From positions 1,036,352-1,100,351 of the forward strand of contig NZ_CP107551.1 in assembly GCF_025837095.1 (NCBI RefSeq): a stretch of 64,000 nucleotides of DNA. The letters run 5' to 3'. The position numbers were made by a program, and so were the translations under genes. The notes under the pieces were generated by a model. The model searched no databases. It saw nothing but the letters and a program-made list of their open reading frames with translations, and was not told the DNA's origin. Origin of the DNA: Rhodococcus sp. Z13 (GTDB lineage Bacteria; Actinomycetota; Actinomycetes; Mycobacteriales; Mycobacteriaceae). Of this stretch, positions 9,739 to 17,779 are shown one piece after another; position 1 is the first letter of the stretch, and each line of letters opens with the position of its first letter.

Positions 9739-11349
9739 TCACTCCTCCTTGCGTCCCGGAAGGTGGCGGAACGTCACGACCGGCAGCAGCACCGCCAGAC
9801 CCAGAACGCACAGGCTCGCGCGCAACGCCACCAGCCGCGACTCGACGTTGATCTCCACCGCCCGGTCGAGCTGCTCAGGGGTCAGCTCCAGGCCGGCGAG
9901 GCGGCCACGGAGGTCCTCGTTCTCGACGAAACCGACCGAGCTCGTGTTGATCTCGATCCGGGTGCCCGCCCACATGTCCGGGTCGTCGGCGATCCGCGTC
10001 GACGCCGCCGAGGCGAGCACCGACATCAGGACCGCGCCCGCTACGGCGGTGCCGGTGCACAGGCCGAGGAAGTTGGCCATGCCCCGCGCGCTGCCGATCT
10101 CCCCGGCGAGATGCGTCGGGCTCGACTCCATGAGCAACGCGGCGCCGGCGCTGAGCCCGACACCGATGCCGAGGCCCAGGGTGATCTCGCTGAGCCACGT
10201 CCACGCGCTCGACCACTGGTTCGAGATGGTCAGCGCCAGCAGGATGACCGACGTCGAGGCGAGCAGGTGGGCGCCGGTCAACAGCGGGCGGACGGCGAAC
10301 CGCCGCATCAGGGCCGGGGTTCCCGCCGCCGACACCAGCGCCGCCAGCGAGATCGGCACCATCATCGCGGCCGATCCGGTCGGGCTCTTGCCCAGCACCA
10401 TCTGCGTGTACAGCGGCAGCAGATAGCTCACGCCGGCCATCAACAGATTGACGGCGATCAGTCCGGACAGGCACGCGCGGTTGGGGCCCGAACCGAAGAC
10501 CTGCGGGTCGAGGAGGGGAGTCCGGTCGCCGCCGCTCAGCGAGTACTGCCGCGCTGCGAAGGCGTGCAGTACCAGCCCGCCGAGGACGAGCAGCGCCAGC
10601 ACCGGCGACAGCCCGAGGATGCTCACCGGTGCGCCCTCGGCCGCGAGGAGCAGACCCCACGAACCGATCTGGTTGATCGCCGCGACCAGCAGCAGCACCC
10701 CGGCGGCGGACAGCAGGATGCTCACCCGGTCCACCGACCCCTCGAAGGTGTGGCGGGGCAGTCTCGTCCGGAGCGCGATCGCGATGGTCGCCGCGACGAT
10801 GAGGAGCATCAGGAGGAACGGGGCGCGCCATCCCCAGGTCTGGACGAGGAACCCGCCGACCAGCAGGGCCAGCGCGGCACCGATGCCGGTCGTGCCCGAC
10901 AGGACCGACACGGCGACGGTACGCTGCGTGCCCGTGTACGCCTGACCGATGATCGCGAGGGCGTTGGGCACGAGCAGTGCGCCACCGAGACCGGCGAGGG
11001 CCTCACCCGCGATCAGCGTCGAGACGTCCTGCGACAGAAGGCAGAGCAGCAGGCCTGCTCCGTAGAGGGTCAGCCCCAGCAGCTGGGTGTTCCGCGCGCC
11101 CAGCACCTCGCTGATCTTGCCGCCCGTGACCGTGAACGCCGCGACGAACATGCCGTACGCGACGATCGCCAGCTGCACGTGGGAGACGGTCGTGCCCAGG
11201 CCCTCGACGATCGCACTGATCGCCATCGGCAGCACCGAGGCGTTGAACACCGAGACCAGCCCGGTGCAGCACACCAGCGCCAGGGGCAGCCAGGTGGTCT
11301 TCGCGGGTGCCGGGGGCGTCGCGACCGATTCCTGATCCTCCGTGGTCAT
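9739..11349 (-). CDS. MFS multidrug exporter, DHA2 (14-helix) type
   Basis: A 536-residue integral membrane protein with about 14 hydrophobic helices, the DHA2 layout of drug:H+ antiporters. The motif region LPMAISAIVEGLG follows helix 1, and helix 5 contains the antiporter-like LSGTTGIGAALALLVGGFL. The start at 11349 is preferred to longer forms because GGGAGG precedes it and the N-terminus then reads MTTEDQES before helix 1. A soluble loop near the C-terminus (ENEDLRGRLAGLELTPEQ) precedes the last helix. It follows the amidase gene by 14 nt on the same strand, so the two are probably co-transcribed. The exported compound is unknown. Confidence 0.87.
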   Translation of the reverse strand: MTTEDQESVATPPAPAKTTWLPLALVCCTGLVSVFNASVLPMAISAIVEGLGTTVSHVQLAIVAYGMFVAAFTVTGGKISEVLGARNTQLLGLTLYGAGLLLCLLSQDVSTLIAGEALAGLGGALLVPNALAIIGQAYTGTQRTVAVSVLSGTTGIGAALALLVGGFLVQTWGWRAPFLLMLLIVAATIAIALRTRLPRHTFEGSVDRVSILLSAAGVLLLVAAINQIGSWGLLLAAEGAPVSILGLSPVLALLVLGGLVLHAFAARQYSLSGGDRTPLLDPQVFGSGPNRACLSGLIAVNLLMAGVSYLLPLYTQMVLGKSPTGSAAMMVPISLAALVSAAGTPALMRRFAVRPLLTGAHLLASTSVILLALTISNQWSSAWTWLSEITLGLGIGVGLSAGAALLMESSPTHLAGEIGSARGMANFLGLCTGTAVAGAVLMSVLASAASTRIADDPDMWAGTRIEINTSSVGFVENEDLRGRLAGLELTPEQLDRAVEINVESRLVALRASLCVLGLAVLLPVVTFRHLPGRKEE

Positions 11350-11363
11350 CCGTGCCTCCCGGG

Positions 11364-12353
11364 TCAGGCCTGCAGGGTGAGGAACTGCATGGGTGCGGTG
11401 TCCTCGAAACGGCTGGAGACGTTGCCCGCGAGCCCGCCCTCGAGCGAGGTGTCGCCCAGCAGGTCCAGCTTCCCCGCGGGCGTTCCCTCGGAGAAGTCCA
11501 GCTTGTCGAGGTCGATCCACAGCACGTTGGGGCGGGTGGTCGAGTCGAAGACGTACCGCTTGTTCGTCAGGTCGGCAACGGTCTGCCAGATCGTCTGGGA
11601 CGCATAGGGTTTGTCCGGGTCGGGGATGCGGAACGGCTGGGCGGCGTTGCGGATGACACTGAACATCCCGGCCACCGCCTCCACCTGCGTCTTCGGTTCG
11701 GGGAGACGGCCGACGTAGTAGGCGGCGCGGGCGAACCGGTCGGCGGCGAGCGTCGTGCCGGGCAGCGGCTTGGTGCCGCCGAACCCTTCGACGTCCTTCA
11801 GCAGCTTCAGTTGCTCGTCGTAGGTGGGGGAGTTGGTCATCACGAGGTACTCGCGGCTGTGCCAGACGGTGGGTCTGCCGTCGATGTACTCGATGATCGC
11901 GGAGTCGCCGGTCGCGTCGTCCAAAGCGAGGTGGACGGCCGGGACCTCACCGGTGGCCGGGTCGCCGAGGGGCACGACCTGCACCTCGGTCTCGTCGATC
12001 CACTGCACGGCGTCGGCGACGGTGGCGAAGTTGTCGAGGAAGTACTGCAGCCAGATCGCCATGCTCAACGCCGGGCGCGACCGGTCGAAGGTGCCGTAGT
12101 CCGATTCCGCGAGCCAAAGGATGTGCCCGGCCAGCCCGGCCTCGTTCATCCCGTCCACCGACATCATGTCGAAGGCGCCCGCGACGACACTGCCGTACCG
12201 CGACGTCCAGTGCAGCGACCCACCGACCCCGTCGTCGTGCTCGAGACCGCGGGGGAGGCGCCAGAGATTCGTGCCGGTGTCGCGGTGGTAGTCCATGTTG
12301 CGACCGACGAGAACGGCTCCTGCGGCATCCGGCCACACCACTCTGGTACACAT
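11364..12353 (-). CDS. Linear amide C-N hydrolase (choloylglycine hydrolase / penicillin V acylase family)
   Basis: A 329-residue N-terminal-nucleophile hydrolase. Starting at 12353 (GGAGGA upstream) the protein begins MCTRVVWPD, so removal of Met exposes the catalytic Cys2. Arg18 and Asp21 (GRNMDYH) and later Asn residues in MNEAGLAGH and MTNSPTYDEQ match the positions conserved in bile-salt hydrolases and penicillin acylases. An upstream in-frame ATG would bury the Cys and is rejected. There is no signal peptide, so the enzyme is likely cytoplasmic. Possible substrates are conjugated bile acids, beta-lactams or acyl-homoserine lactones. The adjacent exporter suggests a detoxification pair (inference). 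Confidence 0.88.
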   Translation of the reverse strand: MCTRVVWPDAAGAVLVGRNMDYHRDTGTNLWRLPRGLEHDDGVGGSLHWTSRYGSVVAGAFDMMSVDGMNEAGLAGHILWLAESDYGTFDRSRPALSMAIWLQYFLDNFATVADAVQWIDETEVQVVPLGDPATGEVPAVHLALDDATGDSAIIEYIDGRPTVWHSREYLVMTNSPTYDEQLKLLKDVEGFGGTKPLPGTTLAADRFARAAYYVGRLPEPKTQVEAVAGMFSVIRNAAQPFRIPDPDKPYASQTIWQTVADLTNKRYVFDSTTRPNVLWIDLDKLDFSEGTPAGKLDLLGDTSLEGGLAGNVSSRFEDTAPMQFLTLQA

Positions 12354-12707
12354 GACGTCCTCCTCCGGTCGTATCGGAAACGGAATTGCCCGTATATTCA
12401 CCGTCGAGCAAACACCATCCGACGCCGTATATCTCGCGGTTGCAGGGCGTTTCGTCGTGCACTTGCGGTCGTGCTGGGAAATCGCCCGAATTTCGTTTCG
12501 GAATTAACCCGGAAAATTCACCTCACCGACTCGGGTCCGAACGTGTCCGCGCGCCCGCTCGTCATCCACGACCGCGATCGCCGCAGCGGATGACCGAGGA
12601 CGTAGCGTGTGTCCGGAATGTCCGAATCGAAGCACCCCACGAGCGGAGCGCGGTTCGCTAGGGTCGGCGCTCGGATGGTTACCGGATCTATCGAAAGGTG
12701 TGATCGG
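12354..12707. other. 354-nt divergent promoter region without a supportable gene
   Basis: This stretch separates the amidase (leftward) from a secreted esterase (rightward). It includes a comparatively A+T-rich part (about 12370-12530) suited to divergent promoters. Short frames enter it from both sides but lack ribosome binding sites and family similarity. I see no RNA element or convincing operator. Confidence 0.45.
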
Positions 12708-13829
12708 ATGCGTCGGGGCTCCGGCCGGCCGGCAGGACTACTCGTGGCCGCGGCGGTGACACTCTCCGCCGCGACCGGCGTGGCGCAGGCCGCGCCGGTC
12801 GACGGCCGAGTCGTCGTCGAGGGGTCGGAGACGCGAGCGCCCTCCACCGAGGTGCCCGGCGCCTCGGAGGTCGTCACCTTCACCTACCGCACCGAAGGGG
12901 CGGAGGGGGTGTCCACCGCGCAGATCTTCGTGCCCGAGGGCGAGGCGCCGCCGGGCGGGTGGCCGATCGTCGCGTGGGCGCACGGCACGGTCGGGATGAC
13001 CGACGCGGACGCACCCTCCCGGACCGGCGTGCAGTACGACATCTACCGCAATCTCTACGGCGACTGGCTGAAACGTGGATTCCTCGTCGTGGCAACGGAT
13101 TATGCAGGGCTCGGCACGCCGGGCGTGCACCCCTACCTGAACGCGGACGTCGCCGCCCACAACGTCGTCGACTCGGTGGTGGCGGCACGGGAACTGATCC
13201 CGGACGCCTCCCGGGTATGGGCGGTCGCCGGACAGTCCCAGGGCGGGCACGCGGCGCTCGCCACCGCCACCCGCGCCGCGGACTACGCCCCCGACCTCGA
13301 CTTCCGGGGCACCTTCGCGAGCGGTCCGCCCACCAACCTGGACCGCCTCACCGCTATCGCCGGGCCGGAGTTCCCGCCGCTGCGGGTGGACGGACTCACC
13401 CTGTACATGGCGTACATCGCTGCGGGGCTCCACGATTCGCGCCCGGATCTCGACCTGGCGCAGTACATGACGCCCCTCGGGCTGGAACTCGTCGAGCAGG
13501 CCGACGCCCTGCCGATGGAGGAGTTCCGTCAGCGGCTGGCGGGGGTGTACGTCGGCGACCTGTTCGCACGTCCCATCGCGGGAACCCCGGTCGAGCAGGC
13601 GATCTCCGACTACTTCGCCATCGACGTCGACGGCTTCGACCGGCCGGTGATGATCGTCCAGGGCCTGGCCGACACCGTGGTGCCGCCGCCACTGACCTTC
13701 TGGTTCGCCGCCGATCTCGCGCTCGCGGGAGAGGACTTCGACCTGCGGTTGCCCGTCGCCGGGCATGTCGAGGGACTCGCAGAGTCCACCCCGGAGATCG
13801 GCGACTACCTGGAGAGCATCCTGCGCTGA
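12708..13829 (+). CDS. Secreted alpha/beta hydrolase, lipase/esterase-like
   Basis: A 373-residue exported hydrolase. The signal peptide is residues ~1-28 (LLVAAAVTLSAATGVAQA, cleaved before APVDG). The nucleophile elbow is AGQSQGG, a late Asp is in QGLADTVVPP, and a His is in VAGHVEGL, giving the Ser-Asp-His order of alpha/beta hydrolases. AWAHGTVG provides the oxyanion-hole region. Overall pattern resembles the secretory lipase family. ATG 12708 is chosen because it gives a standard signal peptide and has AAAGG upstream; ATG 12675 is possible. Its last 25 nt overlap the end of the opposing ABC ATPase gene. Confidence 0.8.
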   Translation: MRRGSGRPAGLLVAAAVTLSAATGVAQAAPVDGRVVVEGSETRAPSTEVPGASEVVTFTYRTEGAEGVSTAQIFVPEGEAPPGGWPIVAWAHGTVGMTDADAPSRTGVQYDIYRNLYGDWLKRGFLVVATDYAGLGTPGVHPYLNADVAAHNVVDSVVAARELIPDASRVWAVAGQSQGGHAALATATRAADYAPDLDFRGTFASGPPTNLDRLTAIAGPEFPPLRVDGLTLYMAYIAAGLHDSRPDLDLAQYMTPLGLELVEQADALPMEEFRQRLAGVYVGDLFARPIAGTPVEQAISDYFAIDVDGFDRPVMIVQGLADTVVPPPLTFWFAADLALAGEDFDLRLPVAGHVEGLAESTPEIGDYLESILR

Positions 13830-14602
13830 TCGTCGGCACGGCGCGAACCGTGCAGATGCTCGAGCAGTTCCTGTTCGAGCGCCACGAACCCGCTCGTCGC
13901 GAGCGTCTCCGCCGTACGCGGACGCGGCAGCGTCACCCGCACCTCGTGGTGCACACGGGTCGGGCGGGGATCGAGGACGAGCACACGGTCGGACAGGAGC
14001 ACCGCCTCGCGGACATCGTGCGTCACCATCAGCACCGTCCAGCGGTGCTCCTGCCACACCTTCTGCAACCACAACTGCATCTCGGTGCGGGTCAGGGCGT
14101 CGAGCGCCCCGAACGGTTCGTCGAGCAGCAGCACGTCGCGGCCCTGCAGCACGGTGCGGGCCAGCGCCGCGCGCTGCCGCATCCCGCCCGACAGGCGACC
14201 CGGCGCTGCGTCCTCGAACCCGGCGAGACCGAAAGTGGGCAACAACTCCCGCGCCCGGGCCCGCGCCTCGCGCCGGGACACGCCCTGCACCTGCAGGCCG
14301 AGCGCGCAGTTGTCGAGCACGCTGCGCCACGGGAACAGCAGATCCTTCTGCGGCATCAAGGCCGCACGCCCCGGCGCCGCCGGCGCACCACCGACGAGAA
14401 CCTCACCGGAATCGGGACGTTCGAGCCCGGCGACGAGCGAGAACAACGTCGACTTCCCGCACCCGCTCGGCCCGATCAACGACACGAACTCGCCCAGCTC
14501 GACCGAGAAGTCGACGCCGTCCAGAACGGCTCGGTCACCGTACGACCGGTCGACAGCGGTGACGGTGACGGCACTCATCGGGGGCTCCGCCCCGGCACTC
14601 AT
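13805..14602 (-). CDS. ABC transporter ATPase, thiamine-precursor type
   Basis: A 265-residue nucleotide-binding subunit. Walker A is GPSGCGKST, the Q-loop region MPQKDLLFPW, signature LSGGMRQR, Walker B VLLLDEPFGALD, and H-loop MVTHDVREA. This is the NrtD/TauB/ThiZ subfamily that energises import of small organic substrates. The ATG at 14602 overlaps the permease stop (ATGA), so translation is coupled. A second in-frame ATG occurs at 14578 because a 24-nt segment encoding MSAGAEPP is duplicated. The gene is third in the operon led by the TPP riboswitch, which points to a thiamine pyrimidine precursor. Confidence 0.88.
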   Translation of the reverse strand: MSAGAEPPMSAVTVTAVDRSYGDRAVLDGVDFSVELGEFVSLIGPSGCGKSTLFSLVAGLERPDSGEVLVGGAPAAPGRAALMPQKDLLFPWRSVLDNCALGLQVQGVSRREARARARELLPTFGLAGFEDAAPGRLSGGMRQRAALARTVLQGRDVLLLDEPFGALDALTRTEMQLWLQKVWQEHRWTVLMVTHDVREAVLLSDRVLVLDPRPTRVHHEVRVTLPRPRTAETLATSGFVALEQELLEHLHGSRRADDQRRMLSR

Positions 14603-14620
14603 CGGGGGCTCCGCCCCAGC
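14571..14620. repeat. 24-bp tandem duplication across the permease stop / ATPase start
   Basis: Two adjacent 24-bp copies (14573-14596 and 14597-14620) differ at one base. The repeat gives the ATPase two in-frame start codons (14602 and 14578) and adds eight N-terminal residues. It also contains the permease stop. Confidence 0.85.
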
Positions 14621-15393
14621 GCCCAGGGCGCGATCAGTCGTTCGGCGAGATAGGTCAGCGCGTACAGCACGAGCGACAGCACCGCCGTGACCACCACCGC
14701 CGCGAGCACCAGATCGGTCCGGAAGGAGTTCTTCTGGGTGCTCATGAAGATGCCGAGACCGGAACTGGCGCCGACGTACTCGGCGAACACCGCCCCGACC
14801 ACCGCGTAGGTGATCCCGATCCGCAACGCCGTGAAGAAACGGGGCAGCGCCGCCGGCAACCGCACGTAGCGGAACTGCTGCCACCGCGACGCCCCCATGC
14901 TGCGCAGCAGCGATCCGGCCTCCCGATCGGCCGCCGCGAACCCCTCGATCAGCCCGATCGCCACGGGGAAGAAGGTCACCAGGGTGACCACCAGGATCTT
15001 CGGCAGCAACCCGAAACCGAACCAGATGATCATCAGCGGTGCGACGGCGACGATCGGCAGGGTCTGCGAGACCACGAACAGCGGCACGAACGCCCGCCGC
15101 AACCACGGGGAGAAGTCCACCGCGATCGCCAGCGCCCACGCGAGGGTCAGCGACACCGCGAACCCGACGAACGTGACCTGCAGGGTCGCCCAGGCGTGCC
15201 CGGCGATGACGGACCGGTGCGCCCAGCCCTGCTCCACGACGCGGACGGGGGAGGGCAGCACCTGCGGCCGGATCCCGCTCACCGACACGTACAGCTGCCA
15301 GACGGCGACGAGCGCCGCAGCGACCAGCAGGGCCGGCACGAGGCGCCGGGTCCGGGTGGCGGGTTCAGTTGCGGAGGTAGTCGTCGGTGACAT
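14599..15393 (-). CDS. ABC transporter permease, thiamine-precursor type
   Basis: A 264-residue permease of the BPD_transp_1 (SsuC/TauC/ThiX) family with about six transmembrane helices starting at residue ~18. The EAA loop reads EAGSLLRSMGASRWQQFRYV in part, the site that docks on the ATPase. It overlaps the substrate-binding-protein gene at its start and the ATPase gene at its stop. With the riboswitch upstream, import of a thiamine precursor such as HMP or a degradation product is the best assignment. Confidence 0.87.
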   Translation of the reverse strand: MSPTTTSATEPATRTRRLVPALLVAAALVAVWQLYVSVSGIRPQVLPSPVRVVEQGWAHRSVIAGHAWATLQVTFVGFAVSLTLAWALAIAVDFSPWLRRAFVPLFVVSQTLPIVAVAPLMIIWFGFGLLPKILVVTLVTFFPVAIGLIEGFAAADREAGSLLRSMGASRWQQFRYVRLPAALPRFFTALRIGITYAVVGAVFAEYVGASSGLGIFMSTQKNSFRTDLVLAAVVVTAVLSLVLYALTYLAERLIAPWALGRSPR

Positions 15394-16372
15394 AGGTCGA
15401 CCAATCGGGTTCGACGCTCAGCGGTGCACCGTCGGGTCCCGCCAGCAGGCCGTTGTCGTAGAGGAAGTGGGCGTACTCCGCCCAGCGGTCCGCGTCGAGC
15501 GACCCCACCTCACCGTTCTCGTCGCGCATGTACTCGGCGGCGAGCATGCGCTGGCTCTCGAGGACGAGCGCCTCGTCCGGGAAGGCGCCGGGGTTGGCGT
15601 CGAGCAGGGCCTTCGCGCCACGGTCGGGATCGTCGGCGGCGATGCGGTAGCCCTCCTGTAGCGCCTGCACGAAGGCCCGGGCCTCGTCCGGATGCTCGGT
15701 CATCCAGTCCTCGTTGCCGTCGACGACGATCGCGTAGGCGTCCGGAAAGCCGTGGTCGGTGAACCGGAAGTACCGCATGGGCAGGCCGCGGTGCTCGGCC
15801 TCGAGGCCCTCCCAGGCCAGATACGACACGGTGAAGTCCGCGGTCGACGAGTAGACCGCCTCGTACGACGAGGTTCCGAGAGTGACCTCCTCGAACTCGC
15901 CGCGGCCCCCGTCGTTGCGGATCACCTCGGCGAGCATCTCGGTCTCCCCGGGATTCGCGAAGCCCGCGAAGATCCTGCCGTCGAGATCCGCCGGCCGGGT
16001 GATCTCGGGATCGTCGGCGCGCACGGCGATCGCCGTCGCCCAGTGCTGCAGGGGTGCGAGGACCGCGACGGTCCGCGACCCGGCGGCCCGGGCGAACGTC
16101 GACGACGCGTGCGTGGAGATCCCGAACTCGGCGTTGCCTGCGTCGACGAGCGTGTCGGGGGTGGCGTTGTTGTACGGCAGGACCTCGACGTCGAGTCCCG
16201 CATCGGCGAACAGGCCCTCCTGCAGCGCCACGTACAACCCGGTGTGATTGGTGTTGGGGGTCCAGTCCAGGGCGAAACGGATCGTGTCGCCGTCGTCCGC
16301 GCTCGAGCACGCCGTGAGCGTGGTGAGCGCGACCGCGATCGCGAATGCCCCTGCGAGCCGGCGGGCGATCAC
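15365..16372 (-). CDS. NMT1/THI5-like substrate-binding lipoprotein, thiamine-precursor ABC importer
   Basis: The extracellular binding protein of the importer. From GTG 16372 it has 335 residues, with a lipoprotein signal peptide ending LTTLTACSS, so the Cys is lipidated and the protein is membrane-tethered. The mature part starts FALDWTPNTNHTGLYVA, the hallmark of THI5/NMT1-like proteins that bind hydroxymethylpyrimidine compounds. A longer frame begins at ATG 16453, but that codon lies inside the 3' strand of riboswitch helix P1 with no room for a ribosome binding site. I prefer 16372 for that reason, though its own ribosome binding site is weak. It overlaps the permease start by 29 nt. 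Confidence 0.83.
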   Translation of the reverse strand: MIARRLAGAFAIAVALTTLTACSSADDGDTIRFALDWTPNTNHTGLYVALQEGLFADAGLDVEVLPYNNATPDTLVDAGNAEFGISTHASSTFARAAGSRTVAVLAPLQHWATAIAVRADDPEITRPADLDGRIFAGFANPGETEMLAEVIRNDGGRGEFEEVTLGTSSYEAVYSSTADFTVSYLAWEGLEAEHRGLPMRYFRFTDHGFPDAYAIVVDGNEDWMTEHPDEARAFVQALQEGYRIAADDPDRGAKALLDANPGAFPDEALVLESQRMLAAEYMRDENGEVGSLDADRWAEYAHFLYDNGLLAGPDGAPLSVEPDWSTYVTDDYLRN

Positions 16373-16448
16373 GACAGCGGGGAGGCGTCGGTGGACGGGT
16401 GGCCGGTGCTCCGGCGCATGAAAGGTCGGAAAGGCACGAACATGCCGG

Positions 16449-16526
16449 GACATCCCTTCGTCAGCATTACCTGATCAGGTTCGACGGGTGTGATCTCAGC
16501 CCCGCGTGTGCGGAGCACCCCGTGTC
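16449..16526 (-). promoter_or_regulatory. TPP riboswitch (THI element)
   Basis: The minus strand carries the conserved TPP-aptamer segments in order: GGGGTGCTCCGC, a P3 hairpin, GGGGCTGAGATCACACCCG, AACCTGATCAGG, TAATGCTGACGAAGGGA. The closing P1 helix is GACA/TGTC. It lies 76 nt before the preferred start of the binding-protein gene. Thiamine pyrophosphate binding should shut off the three-gene importer. Whether control is at transcription or translation is not clear; no separate terminator stem is evident between aptamer and gene. Confidence 0.95.
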
Positions 16527-16703
16527 ACGGACGCGACGATAGCACTGTCCATCGCCGGTCCGGGAGGGCCGCCGACCGGTCATACGAAATGTCCGTAACG
16601 TCGCACACGACCGATTCGATCAAGGAGATGACGGCCCTCGCCCACCTCCCCCCGACGGGCGGGGCCGTGGGGTCCATGCTCACCTCCCCCGCGCGTGGAC
16701 CGG

Positions 16704-16739
16704 GAAGGTCCCGTCGGCGAACGCGCCGACGGGACCTTC
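16704..16739. terminator. Strong hairpin terminator upstream of the thiamine operon
   Basis: Perfect 16-bp inverted repeat (arms 16704-16719 and 16724-16739, GAAGGTCCCGTCGGCG) with a 4-nt loop. It lies 73 nt beyond the stop of the 47-residue minus-strand reading frame at 16812-16955 and before the riboswitch promoter. It therefore probably insulates the thiamine operon from that transcript. Confidence 0.75.
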
Positions 16740-16811
16740 TTCGATTCGGGTGGAACGAACTCCGCTCAGCGGGGTCGGAGCCACCGAAATCGTCTTGCTC
16801 TACAACCGAAC

Positions 16812-16955
16812 TCAGGGACGCGCGGAGAAGATCGACGTGTAGTCGTGGGGGCGCGTGACCTCGGCGGTGTTCGCGATGGGTTCCGACTCGGCCTCGGCGC
16901 GGGGATCGCGGGGCGCGAGGAACAGCGGAACGTCGACGTGGGGGTTCTGACTCAT
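16812..16955 (-). CDS. Hypothetical 47-residue protein
   Basis: A short frame starting at ATG 16955 with AAAGGA 8 nt upstream and a strong hairpin after the stop, which together support a real gene. The peptide begins MSQNPHVDVPLFLAPRDP and ends TSIFSARP. It is acidic in the middle and proline-rich. It has no Cys, transmembrane helix or signal peptide, and I recognise no family. There are no obvious maturation enzymes nearby that would make it a modified-peptide precursor. Confidence 0.45.
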   Translation of the reverse strand: MSQNPHVDVPLFLAPRDPRAEAESEPIANTAEVTRPHDYTSIFSARP

Positions 16956-17209
16956 GGTCGTCCTTTCGGATGCGTCACCGCTGGACTCGGTCGCAGACGG
17001 GTGCGAAGCACGGGAGCCGCGGTGATCGCCGTGGGAAACTCTCGGGGTCGTCCGGAACCGTCGGGCACCTGGACGGTGCGGGGGTGGCTCGTCGGAAAGC
17101 GAGCCGGACGATGACCCCACCCTACACGAATGCGAGCAGAAGGCGACGTTCGGCGCACATCGGCCCCGCGGGACGTTTGGCGCAGCGACCCCACGGGAAG
17201 TCCCTCGGC

Positions 17210-17401
17210 ATGGCCAACTATCGAGTGATCGACCCCAGCGGTGACGTCGTGGACACCAAGGAATTCGACAGCGCACAGGACGCCCACGCGTGGTTCGTCG
17301 ACAAGCGCGCCGACAACAGCGAGCTCGGCTGGCGGATGGAGGCCCAGCACGAGCAGGACGGCACCTGGCACTTCTTCGACGACACCGAGGGAACCGGATA
17401 G
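17210..17401 (+). CDS. Hypothetical 63-residue protein
   Basis: A small acidic soluble protein, beginning MANYRVIDPSGDVVDTKEF and ending HFFDDTEGTG, rich in Asp, Glu and Trp. The ATG at 17210 has GGGAAG upstream. A palindromic terminator follows 15 nt after the stop. It has no membrane segment and I recognise no family. It is opposite a CsbD-like stress gene, so a stress role is conceivable but not shown. Confidence 0.6.
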   Translation: MANYRVIDPSGDVVDTKEFDSAQDAHAWFVDKRADNSELGWRMEAQHEQDGTWHFFDDTEGTG

Positions 17402-17415
17402 ATCCGCAGGGAAAC

Positions 17416-17447
17416 GGGGTGCCGGTGGTCGCGACCACCGGCACCCC
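17416..17447. terminator. Bidirectional terminator between two small convergent genes
   Basis: A perfect 32-nt palindrome (16 nt per half, GGGGTGCCGGTGGTCG) between the stop of the 63-residue protein gene and the stop of the CsbD-like gene. Its symmetry and position fit termination from both sides. Confidence 0.8.
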
Positions 17448-17461
17448 CGTGAACTGCGGGA

Positions 17462-17659
17462 CTACTTCTTGAATGCGTCCTTGACGTTCTCCACGGCATC
17501 GGAGACCTTGTCGCCCGCCTGCTTGAGGCCGCTCGCCGTCTGGTCGCCCTTGCCCTCGGCCTCGAGATCACGGTCGCCGGCTGCTCGACCGGTGTTCTCC
17601 TTGATCTTCCCGCCGGCTTCTTCTGCCTTGTGCTTGGCCTTGTCGATGAAATCCGCCAT
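17462..17659 (-). CDS. CsbD family stress-response protein
   Basis: A 65-residue, highly charged, Lys/Glu/Gly-rich protein starting MADFIDKAKHKAEEAGGKIK, with the CsbD pattern of GKIKENTGRAAGD repeated helical segments. CsbD proteins are induced by general stress in many bacteria; their molecular function is not known. The start at 17659 is preceded by GAGGACC. It is divergent from the small membrane-protein gene at 17780. Confidence 0.9.
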   Translation of the reverse strand: MADFIDKAKHKAEEAGGKIKENTGRAAGDRDLEAEGKGDQTASGLKQAGDKVSDAVENVKDAFKK

Positions 17660-17779
17660 GGGTCCTCCTCGGTCGTGGGGCGTCTACCGTGACCGGATAC
17701 CCGAGCGGGGCGGGGTGAAACGAGAACGCCGGGCGCGCGTCCGTGCCAGACTCGGGACCACACACCCAGGAGGAGATCG

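Noticed and set aside
16588-16858. A plus-strand frame beginning MSVTSHTTDSIKEMTALAHL between the riboswitch and the 47-residue gene.
   Set aside because: No ribosome binding site, it runs through a strong hairpin, and the second half is Arg-rich shadow sequence.
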